Assembly: GCF_009377185.1 (NCBI RefSeq)
Contig: NZ_VJZC01000031.1
Location: 1-40,506 of the forward strand
Direction: 5' to 3'
DNA: 40,506 bases
Source of the DNA: Streptomyces spongiae
GTDB lineage: Bacteria > Actinomycetota > Actinomycetes > Streptomycetales > Streptomycetaceae
Part shown: positions 23,659 through 31,227 of the stretch, one piece after another
How positions within the stretch are numbered: the first letter of the stretch is position 1
Layout of the letters: each line of letters starts with the position of its first letter
The notes under the pieces: model-generated
What the model saw: the letters and a program-made list of their open reading frames with translations, nothing else
Told to the model about the DNA's origin: nothing
The model's database searches: none
Position numbers and translations under genes: made by a program

Positions 23659-25056
23659 ATGACGGAAATTCTTGTGCAGGTGGGTTCGGAGGAGCGGGTT
23701 CCTCCTGTGGTCAAGGTGGTGGATCACCCGGCCTGGCCCGTGCTCAAGGGTGCCGTGGAGCAGATCCGGCCATGGCAGGCCAAGGACGGCTCCATCGACT
23801 TCGACGCCGAGGGCGCCCCCGACCCGTCGGACGCCGAGCTGGCCGTGCGCCGGGTCGTCCACGCCGTCGAGGAGCTCTCGCCGCTGCTGCCGCACGACGC
23901 CGCCTACCACCAGGCGCTCGTGAAGGACCTGCGCCGCTGGGTCGACGAGGGCTTCGAGGTGCCGGACTTCCTCGACTCGCTGCTCGCCTTCCAGCCCGCG
24001 GCCCACCGCGAGGACGGCCTGCAGCACCTGGTCGTCTTCCCGATGTACACGCAGAACGGCAACCCGGACCGCAATCTGGAGGCGGTCGTCCTGCGCATGG
24101 TGTGGCCGGACTGGCTGGCCGAGCTGGAGCGCACCCGCTACGACAACCCGCTGTTCTGCGGCATCACCTTCGAGGACTTCACCGCCGGCTACGACACCAA
24201 CTCGGCCGTCCTCTTCCCGGAGACCATCGCCGTGCGCCAGGCACCGGAGCGCTTCTCCTGGGGCGGTATCTTCTGCGACCGCGAGGCCGCCCGCTTCCGC
24301 CGTGTCACCGAGGCCGCCGTCGACATCCTCGGGCTCGAACTGCCGGACGACATTCGCGAGATGGTCTCCGACCAGGACCGCTGCCAGCAGGCGTTCGTCC
24401 TGTGGGACATGGTCCACGACCGCACCCACAGCCACGGCGACCTGCCCTTCGACCCGTTCATGATCAAGCAGCGGCAGCCGTTCTGGATGTACGGCCTGGA
24501 GGAGCTGCGCTGCGACCTCACCGCCTTCAGGGAGGCCGTGAAGCTGGAGGCCGACGGCTTCCCGCAGGGCCGTGACGTGCAGTACGCGGTGCTGTTCGAC
24601 CGGATGTTCCGCTTCCCCGTCACCGGCGAGCGCGTCCGCAACTACGACGGTCTCGGCGGTCAGCTCCTCTTCGCCTACCTGCACAAACACGATGTCGTCC
24701 GCTGGACCGACAACAAGCTCTTCATCGACTGGCAGCGCGCCTCCCAGGTCACCAACCAGCTGTGCGCCGAGATCGAGCAGCTGTACCGCGACGGCATCGA
24801 CCGCCCCAAGCTCGTGCACTGGTTCGCCGGGTACGAGCTGGTCGCCACCTACCTCGCCCCGCACCCGGGCTCCCGCTGGGCCAAGGGCCCTGAGGCCCTG
24901 GACCTCGCGCAGCCCCCGCGGAAACTCGTCGACGACGTGCTTCCGGACGAGTTTCCGCTGAGCATGTTCTATGAGGCGCTTTCCAAGAAGCTGAAAGCTG
25001 TGATCGCCTCGACCCGGGGTATCACTGCGGAGAGCGCCCAGCGGGTCGCCGCGTGA
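23659..25056 (+). CDS. DUF6421-family protein, possible metal-dependent hydrolase
   Basis: This is a soluble protein of 465 residues that matches the actinobacterial DUF6421 family as I know it; no function is established. It has no signal peptide or membrane segment. A notable region is VLWDMVHDRTHSHG (His253, Asp254, His257, His259) followed by GLEELRCDL with Glu281 and Glu282. The HDxxH pattern with acidic residues some 24 positions later resembles the zinc site of gluzincin metallopeptidases with Glu replaced by Asp, so a metal site is plausible. The ATG follows GGAGG by seven bases. Its stop overlaps the SDR start by four bases (GTGA), and the same coupling links the SDR to the lyase, forming a three-gene operon. 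Confidence 0.82.
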   Translation: MTEILVQVGSEERVPPVVKVVDHPAWPVLKGAVEQIRPWQAKDGSIDFDAEGAPDPSDAELAVRRVVHAVEELSPLLPHDAAYHQALVKDLRRWVDEGFEVPDFLDSLLAFQPAAHREDGLQHLVVFPMYTQNGNPDRNLEAVVLRMVWPDWLAELERTRYDNPLFCGITFEDFTAGYDTNSAVLFPETIAVRQAPERFSWGGIFCDREAARFRRVTEAAVDILGLELPDDIREMVSDQDRCQQAFVLWDMVHDRTHSHGDLPFDPFMIKQRQPFWMYGLEELRCDLTAFREAVKLEADGFPQGRDVQYAVLFDRMFRFPVTGERVRNYDGLGGQLLFAYLHKHDVVRWTDNKLFIDWQRASQVTNQLCAEIEQLYRDGIDRPKLVHWFAGYELVATYLAPHPGSRWAKGPEALDLAQPPRKLVDDVLPDEFPLSMFYEALSKKLKAVIASTRGITAESAQRVAA

Positions 25057-25862
25057 GCGCCACCCGTACCGACAACGCCCAGCCGGCTCAGGAGGCGACG
25101 ATGACCAACAGGAACGGGGCACTGAGCGGTGCGGTGATCGCGGTGGCCGGGGCGGGCGGACCCGCAGGCCGGGCCACCCTGATGCGACTCGCCGACGCGG
25201 GAGCGGTCGTCGTCGGCTCCGACAACGACCCGGAGCGGCTGGCGGAGGCCGTGGACGCGGCGCGTTACGCGTACGGCGGCGCCACCGTCATCGGCGACAC
25301 GGTCGACCTGCTCGACCGCCAGTCCACGCAGGACTGGGCCACCCACATCGAGAAGGACTTCGGGCGTGTCGACGGCCTCGTCCACCTCGTCGGCGGCTGG
25401 CGCGGCAGCGAGACCTTCACCAGGACGAGCCTCGACGACTGGGACCTGCTGGAGCTGCTCCTCGTCCGTACCGTGCAGCACACCTCCCTCGCCTTCCACG
25501 AGGCGCTGCAGAACAGCGACCGCGGCCGGTACGTCCTGATCAGCGCGGCGGGCGCGAGCAAGCCGACCGCGGGCAACGCCGCCTATTCCGCCGCCAAGGC
25601 CGCGGCGGAGGCGTGGACGCTGGCGCTGGCCGACTACTTCCGCAAGGCCGGGAAGGCCGAGGGGGCCGAGGGGGCGACCTCCGCGGCTGCCATCCTGGTC
25701 GTGAAGGCGTTGGTGCACGACGCGATGCGCGCCGAGCGTCCCAACGCGAAGTTCGCGGGCTTCACCGATGTCAAGGACCTCGCCGAGTCCATCGTCGGCG
25801 TCTGGGAGAAGCCCGCCGCCGAACTGAACGGAAACCGTCTGTGGCTGACCGAGAAGCCGTGA
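25053..25862 (+). CDS. SDR-family NAD(P)-dependent oxidoreductase
   Basis: This is a short-chain dehydrogenase of 269 residues. The nucleotide-binding turn is GAGGPAGRA near 33-41, and the catalytic pair is in YSAAK (Tyr178, Lys182), with a Ser in LISAAGAS upstream. The usual NNAG strand motif is replaced by HLVGGW, which occurs in some SDR subgroups. The GTG start overlaps the DUF6421 stop; an ATG at codon 17 (25101) is an alternative. Its own stop overlaps the next gene. Oxidation or reduction of a hydroxy or keto intermediate made by its operon partners is a reasonable guess. Confidence 0.88.
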   Translation: MSATRTDNAQPAQEATMTNRNGALSGAVIAVAGAGGPAGRATLMRLADAGAVVVGSDNDPERLAEAVDAARYAYGGATVIGDTVDLLDRQSTQDWATHIEKDFGRVDGLVHLVGGWRGSETFTRTSLDDWDLLELLLVRTVQHTSLAFHEALQNSDRGRYVLISAAGASKPTAGNAAYSAAKAAAEAWTLALADYFRKAGKAEGAEGATSAAAILVVKALVHDAMRAERPNAKFAGFTDVKDLAESIVGVWEKPAAELNGNRLWLTEKP

Positions 25863-26929
25863 ACCCTCCGAAGACCGACGCCCGTCGCCACCACGACCCG
25901 GAGATCCGCGGCTTCGCCAGCGACAACTACGCGGGGGCCCACCCCGAGGTGCTCGCCGCTCTGGCCCTGGCCAACGGCGGCCACCAGGTCGCCTACGGCG
26001 AGGACGCCTACACGGAGAACCTCCAGCAGGTGATCCGCAGCCACTTCGGTGCGAGCGCCGAGGCGTTCCCGGTCTTCAACGGCACGGGCGCCAACGTCAT
26101 CGCGCTCCAGGCCGTCACCGACCGGTGGGGCGCGGTGATCTGCGCGGAGAGCGCCCACATCAACGTCGACGAGTGCGGGGCGCCCGAGCGTGTCGGCGGG
26201 CTGAAGCTGCTCACCGTCCCGACACCCGACGGCAAGCTCACGCCCGAGCTGATCGACCGGCAGGCGTACGGCTGGGAGGACGAGCACCGTGCGATGCCGC
26301 AGGTCGTCTCGATCGCCCAGAACACCGAACTCGGCACGGTCTACACGCCCGACGAGATCCGCGCGATCTGCGAGCACGCCCACGCACACGGCATGAAGGT
26401 GCACGTGGACGGCTCCCGGCTGGCCAACGCGGCGGCTTCCCTGAACGTCCCCATGCGCACGTTCACCAACGCGGTCGGGGTCGACATCCTCTCCCTGGGC
26501 GGGACGAAGAACGGCGCGATGTTCGGTGAGGCGGTAGTCGTCATCAACCAGGACGCGGTCAGCCACATGAAGCACCTGCGCAAGCTGTCCATGCAGCTCG
26601 CCTCCAAGATGCGCTTCGTCTCGGCGCAGTTGGAGGCCCTGCTCGCCAGGGACCTGTGGCTGCGCAACGCCCGGCACGCCAACGAGATGGCCCAGCGGCT
26701 CGTCGAGGGGGTGCGCGCGGTCCACGGCGTGGAGATCCTCCACCCCGTGCAGGCCAACGCGGTCTTCGCGCGTCTGCCGCACGACGTGAGCGAGCGGCTG
26801 CAGAAGCGCTATCGCTTCTACTTCTGGGACGAGGCAGCCGGCGACGTCCGCTGGATGTGCGCGTTCGACACGACCGAGGAGGACGTGGACGGGTTCGTGG
26901 CGGCGCTCAAGGAGGAGATGGCGCGATAG
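25859..26929 (+). CDS. Low-specificity threonine aldolase-like PLP lyase
   Basis: This is a PLP fold-type I enzyme of 356 residues in the threonine-aldolase/beta-eliminating-lyase group. The cofactor lysine is Lys217 in SLGGTKNGAMFGE, and HVDGSRLANAAA holds the Asp contacting the PLP ring and the substrate-binding Arg. The N-terminal SDNYAGAHPEV and VFNGTGANV segments also fit. Such enzymes split beta-hydroxy amino acids into glycine and an aldehyde. The GTG at 25859 overlaps the SDR stop by four bases, so the operon order is DUF6421, SDR, lyase. The SDR could act on the aldehyde or on the hydroxy amino acid, but the pathway is not known to me. Confidence 0.9.
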   Translation: MNPPKTDARRHHDPEIRGFASDNYAGAHPEVLAALALANGGHQVAYGEDAYTENLQQVIRSHFGASAEAFPVFNGTGANVIALQAVTDRWGAVICAESAHINVDECGAPERVGGLKLLTVPTPDGKLTPELIDRQAYGWEDEHRAMPQVVSIAQNTELGTVYTPDEIRAICEHAHAHGMKVHVDGSRLANAAASLNVPMRTFTNAVGVDILSLGGTKNGAMFGEAVVVINQDAVSHMKHLRKLSMQLASKMRFVSAQLEALLARDLWLRNARHANEMAQRLVEGVRAVHGVEILHPVQANAVFARLPHDVSERLQKRYRFYFWDEAAGDVRWMCAFDTTEEDVDGFVAALKEEMAR

Positions 26930-26981
26930 GTCGCCGCTGCACTTAGATCGCTGCATAGGTATGCGGTCACTCGAAAAGTCA

Positions 26982-27011
26982 TTGACTCTCGGGTGATCGT
27001 TTTCCTATGCT
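26982..27011 (+). promoter_or_regulatory. Strong promoter of a leaderless transcript
   Basis: TTGACT (26982-26987) and TATGCT (27006-27011) are 18 bases apart, close to the housekeeping consensus. Transcription would begin within about a base or two of the ATG at 27020, and no ribosome site precedes that ATG, so the message is probably leaderless. Confidence 0.7.
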
Positions 27012-27019
27012 CTGCCTGC

Positions 27020-27616
27020 ATGCAGCTGATCCAGGAAACCCTTGACCTGTCCGCCTATCTGGCCGTCGACGAGGTCGTCGACCACCATCACCCCCTCGTG
27101 CGTGACGCGGCCGCGCGGCTCGCTCTCGGGGTGGAGGACTCGTATGGCTATGCGCGGTCCGCCTTCGAGTTCGTCCGGGACGTCATTCCCCACTCGCAGG
27201 ACTCGGGGGACCTTCGTGTCACCTGGCGGGCCTCGGACGTCCTGGAGCAGGGCACGGGGATCTGCTACGCCAAGGCCCACGCGCTGGCCGCGCTGTTGCG
27301 GGCGGAGGACATCCCGACCGCGTTCTGCTACCAGAGGCTCGTGCATGACGACGACGGCGGCGGCCATGTGGTGCACGGTCTGGTCGCGGTGCGGTTCAAC
27401 GGCGCCTGGCACCGTCAGGACCCGCGGGGCAACAAGGAGGGGGTGGACGCGCAGTTCTCCCTCGAGGGTGAGCGGCTGGCCTTCGTACCCGATCCACAGT
27501 CCAATGAGATGGACTATCCAGTGCTGTACGCTGAACCGCATCCGGTCGTACTGAGTGCCCTGAAGGCCGCCCCCGACCGGCCGTACCTCTGGAAGACGCT
27601 CCCCACCGCACTGTGA
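27020..27616 (+). CDS. Transglutaminase-like domain protein
   Basis: This is a soluble protein of 198 residues with a transglutaminase/protease-like core. The triad is visible: Cys82 in GTGICYAKAHALAALLR, His119 in HVVHGLVAV, and Asp134 in WHRQDPRGN. Bacterial members are often peptidases or amidases rather than true transglutaminases. The ATG at 27020 is chosen over an in-frame upstream GTG because it lies at the predicted transcription start. Its stop codon is eight bases from the next gene, so the two are co-transcribed. Confidence 0.88.
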   Translation: MQLIQETLDLSAYLAVDEVVDHHHPLVRDAAARLALGVEDSYGYARSAFEFVRDVIPHSQDSGDLRVTWRASDVLEQGTGICYAKAHALAALLRAEDIPTAFCYQRLVHDDDGGGHVVHGLVAVRFNGAWHRQDPRGNKEGVDAQFSLEGERLAFVPDPQSNEMDYPVLYAEPHPVVLSALKAAPDRPYLWKTLPTAL

Positions 27617-27624
27617 GGCAGACG

Positions 27625-28323
27625 ATGACTCTCACGCTGACCGTGTCCGACGACGTGCGCTCCCTCGCGCCCGGCTTCACGCATGTGGTCATCGAGGCGC
27701 ACGGACTTGTCAACGGGCCCACCACGGAAGACAGTTCGGCGCTCCTCGACGACGCCGCCCGTCGGCTCGCCGTACGTCTGGACGGTCGCGCCCCGCACGA
27801 GGACCCGCACATGGCGGCCTGGCGCGAGGCCTACACGGCTTTCGGCTCCAAGCCGTCGCGCACCCGCAACTCGGCCGAGGCGCTGGCCAAGCGGGCACTG
27901 TCCGAGGCCGGCCTGCCCCGGATCAACCTGCTGGTCGATCTCTACAACGCGATCAGTGTGGCCCACCTGATCCCGGTCGGCGGGGAGGACCTCGACCGCA
28001 TCCAGGGCGGTATGAGCCTCGTCCGCGCGACGGGGCAGGAGGACTTCGTGACGGTCGCCGGTGGCGAGGAGGTCGTCGAACACCCCGACGCCGGAGAGGT
28101 GGTGTGGCGCGACGAGGTGGGCGTGACCTGCCGCCGCTGGAACTGGCGCCAGGGCCCGCGTACGAGGCTGGCCGAGGACAGCACCTCGGCACTCTTCCTG
28201 CTGGAGAGCCTGGCGCCGATGCCGGTCGCCGACGTCGAGACCGCCGGCGCGGAACTCGCCGAACTGCTGGAGAAGTTCAGCCCCGGGGCACGCATCACGG
28301 TGCACGAGCCGCGAACGCCGTGA
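27625..28323 (+). CDS. B3/4 (B3_4)-domain protein, PheRS-beta-like editing domain
   Basis: This is a soluble protein of 232 residues carrying the B3/B4 domain known from the phenylalanyl-tRNA synthetase beta subunit. The segment INLLVDLYNAISVAHLIPVG near 101-120 is the family hallmark. Stand-alone forms are thought to edit or bind amino acids or tRNA, but no role is fixed. I prefer the ATG at 27625 with GAGG six bases before it; a GTG at 27613 overlapping the previous stop is also possible. The pairing with a transglutaminase-like gene suggests a shared amino-acid-related role. Confidence 0.82.
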   Translation: MTLTLTVSDDVRSLAPGFTHVVIEAHGLVNGPTTEDSSALLDDAARRLAVRLDGRAPHEDPHMAAWREAYTAFGSKPSRTRNSAEALAKRALSEAGLPRINLLVDLYNAISVAHLIPVGGEDLDRIQGGMSLVRATGQEDFVTVAGGEEVVEHPDAGEVVWRDEVGVTCRRWNWRQGPRTRLAEDSTSALFLLESLAPMPVADVETAGAELAELLEKFSPGARITVHEPRTP

Positions 28324-28447
28324 GTGACCGTGGCCGACGCCGCGGGCTCGGCCACAGCCGCCGGCCGCCGTGGTCGCGAGTGGTCACGTGCGGCAGGCGC
28401 GGGGCTCGTCCTGCCGGGCGTCCGCGCCGCCTTCACGGCGAGGTCCC

Positions 28448-29176
28448 TCAGAGGGCCTCCGCCGCGCGGACCTCTTCCGGCGTCGGGGCCGTGCCGCCCA
28501 GGTGTGCGGGCATCCACCAGGTGTCGTCCGGGCCCTTGGGGCGTACGGGGTAGGCGCGCTGGGCGGCCTCCAGCAGCTCCTGGACGCGCTCTCGCACCTG
28601 CCGGGTGAGGGCACCCGCGTACTTGTCCTTGGACGCCTCGATGGCCTCGCCGACGCGGATCGTGATCGGGGTGTGGCTGCGCTTGAAGTTGCGCGGGTGG
28701 CCCTTGGTCCACAGCCGCTGCGTGCCCCACAGGGCCATCGGCACCAACGGGACGCCCGCCTCCTGGGCCAGTCGGGCGGCGCCGGACTTGAAGCTCTTCA
28801 GCGTGAACGACCGCGAGATCGTGGCCTCGGGGAAGATGCCCACGATCTCACCGGACCGCAGGGAGTCCAGCGCGTGCGCGTACGCCGCCTCGCCCTGGTT
28901 CCGGTCCACGGGGATGTGCTTCATGCTCCGCATGAGCGGACCGGAGATCTTGTGCCGGAACACCGACTCCTTCGCCATGAAGCGCACCAGACGCTTCTGC
29001 GGCAGGGCGGCGAGGCCGTCGAAGATGAAGTCCAGGTAGCTGATGTGATTGCTCACCAGCACGGCACCGCCCGACCGCGGGATGTTCTCCGAGCCCTTGC
29101 AGTCGATCTTCAGGTCCCAAGCCTTGAACAGGGTGACGGCAAGGCCGACGACGGGGCGGTACACAAGCTCAGCCAT
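28448..29176 (-). CDS. 1-acyl-glycerol-3-phosphate acyltransferase (PlsC-like)
   Basis: This enzyme of 242 residues would add an acyl chain to lysophosphatidate or a related lipid at the membrane. Acyltransferase motif I is NHISYLD (43-49, His44 and Asp49), motif II includes VDRN near 90, motif III is FPEATIS near 115, and VPLVPMALWG near 140 is motif IV. A hydrophobic N-terminus could associate with the membrane. The C-terminus has an extension with KGPDDTWWMPAHLGG that is common in Streptomyces members. A palindrome sits about 60 bases upstream. The gene converges on the B3/4 gene. Confidence 0.92.
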   Translation of the reverse strand: MAELVYRPVVGLAVTLFKAWDLKIDCKGSENIPRSGGAVLVSNHISYLDFIFDGLAALPQKRLVRFMAKESVFRHKISGPLMRSMKHIPVDRNQGEAAYAHALDSLRSGEIVGIFPEATISRSFTLKSFKSGAARLAQEAGVPLVPMALWGTQRLWTKGHPRNFKRSHTPITIRVGEAIEASKDKYAGALTRQVRERVQELLEAAQRAYPVRPKGPDDTWWMPAHLGGTAPTPEEVRAAEAL

Positions 29177-29234
29177 AGGACGGAGTGGACCCTTCTCTCT
29201 GCCAGGGAAGGGACTCCCGGCGGGAAGTTACGCA

Positions 29235-29250
29235 GCCGTAGGTTTACGGC
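29235..29250 (-). promoter_or_regulatory. GCCGTA-GGTT-TACGGC palindrome upstream of plsC-like gene
   Basis: This 6-bp-arm perfect palindrome lies 59 bases upstream of the acyltransferase start, where an operator would be expected. Its size suits a TetR-type dimer. The surrounding bases (29177-29360) hold no gene. Confidence 0.45.
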
Positions 29251-29360
29251 ATCTCGCAGATGGTGCCCCAAGAACGCACGGGGAACCAGCCCTGGAGCCG
29301 GGCAACGGCGAGATCCTCGTCACGTCGCTGGCCCGAACAACTCGTGAATCCTGCCCGCCA

Positions 29361-29777
29361 TTACTCCGTACGTACGGTCACTCGCCGGACGAACAGGAAC
29401 ATTTCGCATCCCAGACAGTACCCGAACGCGGCGTTGAGAAAGGCGGCCGCGAGTGCCGCGCCGGTCGCCGCGAGCCCCAGCCACTCGGGGCCGATCGTGT
29501 ATCCGACGAGTCCCACGGCCGCGAAGACGAACCCGACGGCCTGGGCGAACCGCGGCGGCTCGGGCGCCTCGAACTCGGTGGGCGGGGCGAGTCGCGGCCG
29601 TACCGCCTTCCGGAACAGCCAGCCGTACGGCGACCGCCCCACCCCGCCGGCCGCGCCCAGCGCGAACGCGAAGGTCTGCCAGGCCAGCAGCCAGGCGCTG
29701 CCCGTGATCAGCACGACTGCCAGCACCACGGTCGTCAGGGCGGCACCGAAGCGCGGCCCCCTCACGTCAATGTCCAT
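29361..29777 (-). CDS. DUF4395 membrane protein
   Basis: This is an integral-membrane protein of 138 residues with about four hydrophobic helices, matching DUF4395. The C-terminal CLGCEMFLF motif, with a Cys-x-x-Cys pair, is a family hallmark. DUF4395 genes are often next to a thioredoxin-like gene, and one lies divergently here, 75 bases away. A role in membrane thiol redox exchange is therefore likely but unproven. Confidence 0.85.
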   Translation of the reverse strand: MDIDVRGPRFGAALTTVVLAVVLITGSAWLLAWQTFAFALGAAGGVGRSPYGWLFRKAVRPRLAPPTEFEAPEPPRFAQAVGFVFAAVGLVGYTIGPEWLGLAATGAALAAAFLNAAFGYCLGCEMFLFVRRVTVRTE

Positions 29778-29852
29778 GAATCAAGCATTCCGCAGGGGAA
29801 ACGCTGAGTGGAGCCGGGAATCTTTGCAGTCTCGTGAACGCTGAAGGGTGCG

Positions 29853-30266
29853 ATGACCGGACTGGTGGTGTGCGTGGTGGTGCTCGCGGTGGCGAGCGCC
29901 TACGGAGTGCTGCAGCGGCGGCGGAGCGGGAGAGTCAGGGTGCGCGTACGGGACGGCGACAAGCGGCTCGGTGCGGCGGAGTTGGGGGAGGGGCTCGGTG
30001 AGCGAGCCACGCTCGTCCAGTTCTCCAGCGCCTTCTGCGCGCCCTGCCGGGCCACTCGACGGGTGCTCGCCGAGGTCGCCGGGCTGGTCCCCGGGGTCGC
30101 CCACGTGGAGATCGACGCCGAGCAACACCTCGACCTCGTACGCCGCCTGGACATCCTCAAGACCCCCACCGTGCTCGTCCTCGACGCCGACGGCCGCATC
30201 GTGCGCCGCGCCACCGGCCAGCCCCGCAAGGCGGATGTGATCGCGGCACTCGGCGAGGCCGTGTGA
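29853..30266 (+). CDS. Membrane-anchored thioredoxin-family protein
   Basis: This is a thiol-disulfide exchange protein of 137 residues. An N-terminal hydrophobic helix (about 3-20) followed by an Arg-rich stretch suggests a membrane anchor. The thioredoxin fold follows with the active-site pair Cys62 and Cys65 in FCAPCRA, and the cis-Pro loop KTPTVLVLD near 110. CAPC replaces the usual CGPC. It is divergent from the DUF4395 gene, and the two may form a redox pair. Confidence 0.9.
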   Translation: MTGLVVCVVVLAVASAYGVLQRRRSGRVRVRVRDGDKRLGAAELGEGLGERATLVQFSSAFCAPCRATRRVLAEVAGLVPGVAHVEIDAEQHLDLVRRLDILKTPTVLVLDADGRIVRRATGQPRKADVIAALGEAV

Positions 30267-30328
30267 TCCGCCGACGCCCTCTCGACCGGTTCACAACGGT
30301 GACCCGTCTCCCAGATGCCGGGACGCAC

Positions 30329-30345
30329 TTGACTGTATGCGTCAA
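30329..30345 (+). promoter_or_regulatory. TTGAC-TGTATGC-GTCAA dyad before leader peptide
   Basis: TTGAC and GTCAA form a perfect 5-bp palindrome 19 bases before the leader-peptide ATG. TTGACT could also be a -35 box, but the following TATCGT is only 12 bases on, so an operator role, or another promoter layout, is possible. Confidence 0.35.
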
Positions 30346-30364
30346 CTATCGTCAGCCTGACCGT

Positions 30365-30442
30365 ATGCCCCCGGAACTCCTTCTCTTCGAGCGCGTCCAT
30401 GTGGACCTCGCCCGGACGGCGAGCGCTCGCTGTCCGAGCTGA
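30365..30442 (+). CDS. Short leader peptide with HVDLxRxxSAxC motif
   Basis: This is a 25-codon ORF starting at ATG and ending TGA. Its C-terminal half reads RVHVDLARTASARCPS, which matches the HVDLxRxxSAxC pattern of the actinobacterial leader peptides that precede sulfur-metabolism and related genes. In those, ribosome stalling at the Cys codon is proposed to sense cysteine supply. The stop overlaps an ATG at 30442 (TGATG). The flavin reductase gene starts 48 bases on, so translation of the leader probably controls it. Cys is residue 23. Confidence 0.7.
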   Translation: MPPELLLFERVHVDLARTASARCPS

Positions 30443-30489
30443 TGAGCAGCCACGGAACCGCTCGTCACCTCCTGCAGAAGGACAACTCC

Positions 30490-30999
30490 ATGACCGCCGG
30501 CCCCAGCCTCGGCACCGCTCAGCTCGCCTCTCCCGACCTCCTCCGCTCCGTCTTCCGCCGCCACGCGGCCGGAGTGGCCGTGATCACGGCGCAGGACGGC
30601 GACACGCCCGTCGGCTTCACCGCCACCTCGCTCACCTCGGTCTCCACCGAGCCCCCGCTGCTCTCCTTCGGCATCAGCACCGGAGCCTCCAGTTGGCCGG
30701 TGATCTCCCGGGCGGGCCACGTCGGCGTGCACATACTCGGCGAACACCAGCAGGAACTGGCCGCCACCTTCGCCCGGAGCGGCGCCGACCGCTTCGGGGC
30801 GCCCACCAAATGGCGTACGGGAGCCCAGGGAGTTCCCGTCCTGGACGATGTGCTCGCCTGGCTCGTCTGCCGCGTGGTGGCGCGGGTCCCCGCGGCGGAC
30901 CACCGCATCGTCCTCGCGGAGGTCGTCCTCGGTGATCCCACGGGGGCGGGCAGTCCGCTGCTGTACCACCAGGGACGCTTCAACGGCCTGCGCGAGTGA
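30490..30999 (+). CDS. Flavin reductase-domain (FMN split-barrel) protein
   Basis: This is a soluble FMN/FAD-binding protein of 169 residues of the flavin reductase-like family, which supplies reduced flavin to a monooxygenase. The family segments FRRHAAGVAVITA, GFTATSLTSVSTEPPLLSFGI and a C-terminal HRIVLAEVV/LLYHQGRF pattern are clear. I chose the ATG at 30490 with AAGGA about seven bases before it; the ATG at 30442 that overlaps the leader stop is in frame and would add 16 residues. No monooxygenase gene is adjacent. The leader peptide upstream suggests a role in sulfur (for example sulfonate) metabolism. Confidence 0.85.
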   Translation: MTAGPSLGTAQLASPDLLRSVFRRHAAGVAVITAQDGDTPVGFTATSLTSVSTEPPLLSFGISTGASSWPVISRAGHVGVHILGEHQQELAATFARSGADRFGAPTKWRTGAQGVPVLDDVLAWLVCRVVARVPAADHRIVLAEVVLGDPTGAGSPLLYHQGRFNGLRE

Positions 31000-31057
31000 C
31001 GACTCCCGCGGACGACAAGGTGATTCCCGCTTGATTACGCAGCGTTGTCAAGGTCAC

Positions 31058-31077
31058 AGTTCAAAGCGCTTGCTTAG
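31058..31077 (+). promoter_or_regulatory. Candidate TetR-type operator upstream of etfBA
   Basis: The region is centred on AAGCGCTT and continues GCTTAG on one side. It resembles the AGCAAGCGCTTGCT-type sites of TetR regulators of fatty-acid oxidation genes, though the left half is degenerate. It lies about 150 bases upstream of etfB. Confidence 0.35.
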
Positions 31078-31227
31078 AGGGAACCTACTGCGGGAGCCTA
31101 GAGTGCGTACTGGCGAGTAATATTTCGCTCGGAGCGCGGGCCGCCCCGACCGGGATCGGCCGCTTCAGGCGCCTATGCTGCCTGGTGGAAGGCAGCCCAG
31201 AAATGACGATGCAGTAGGAGAGCCGGC

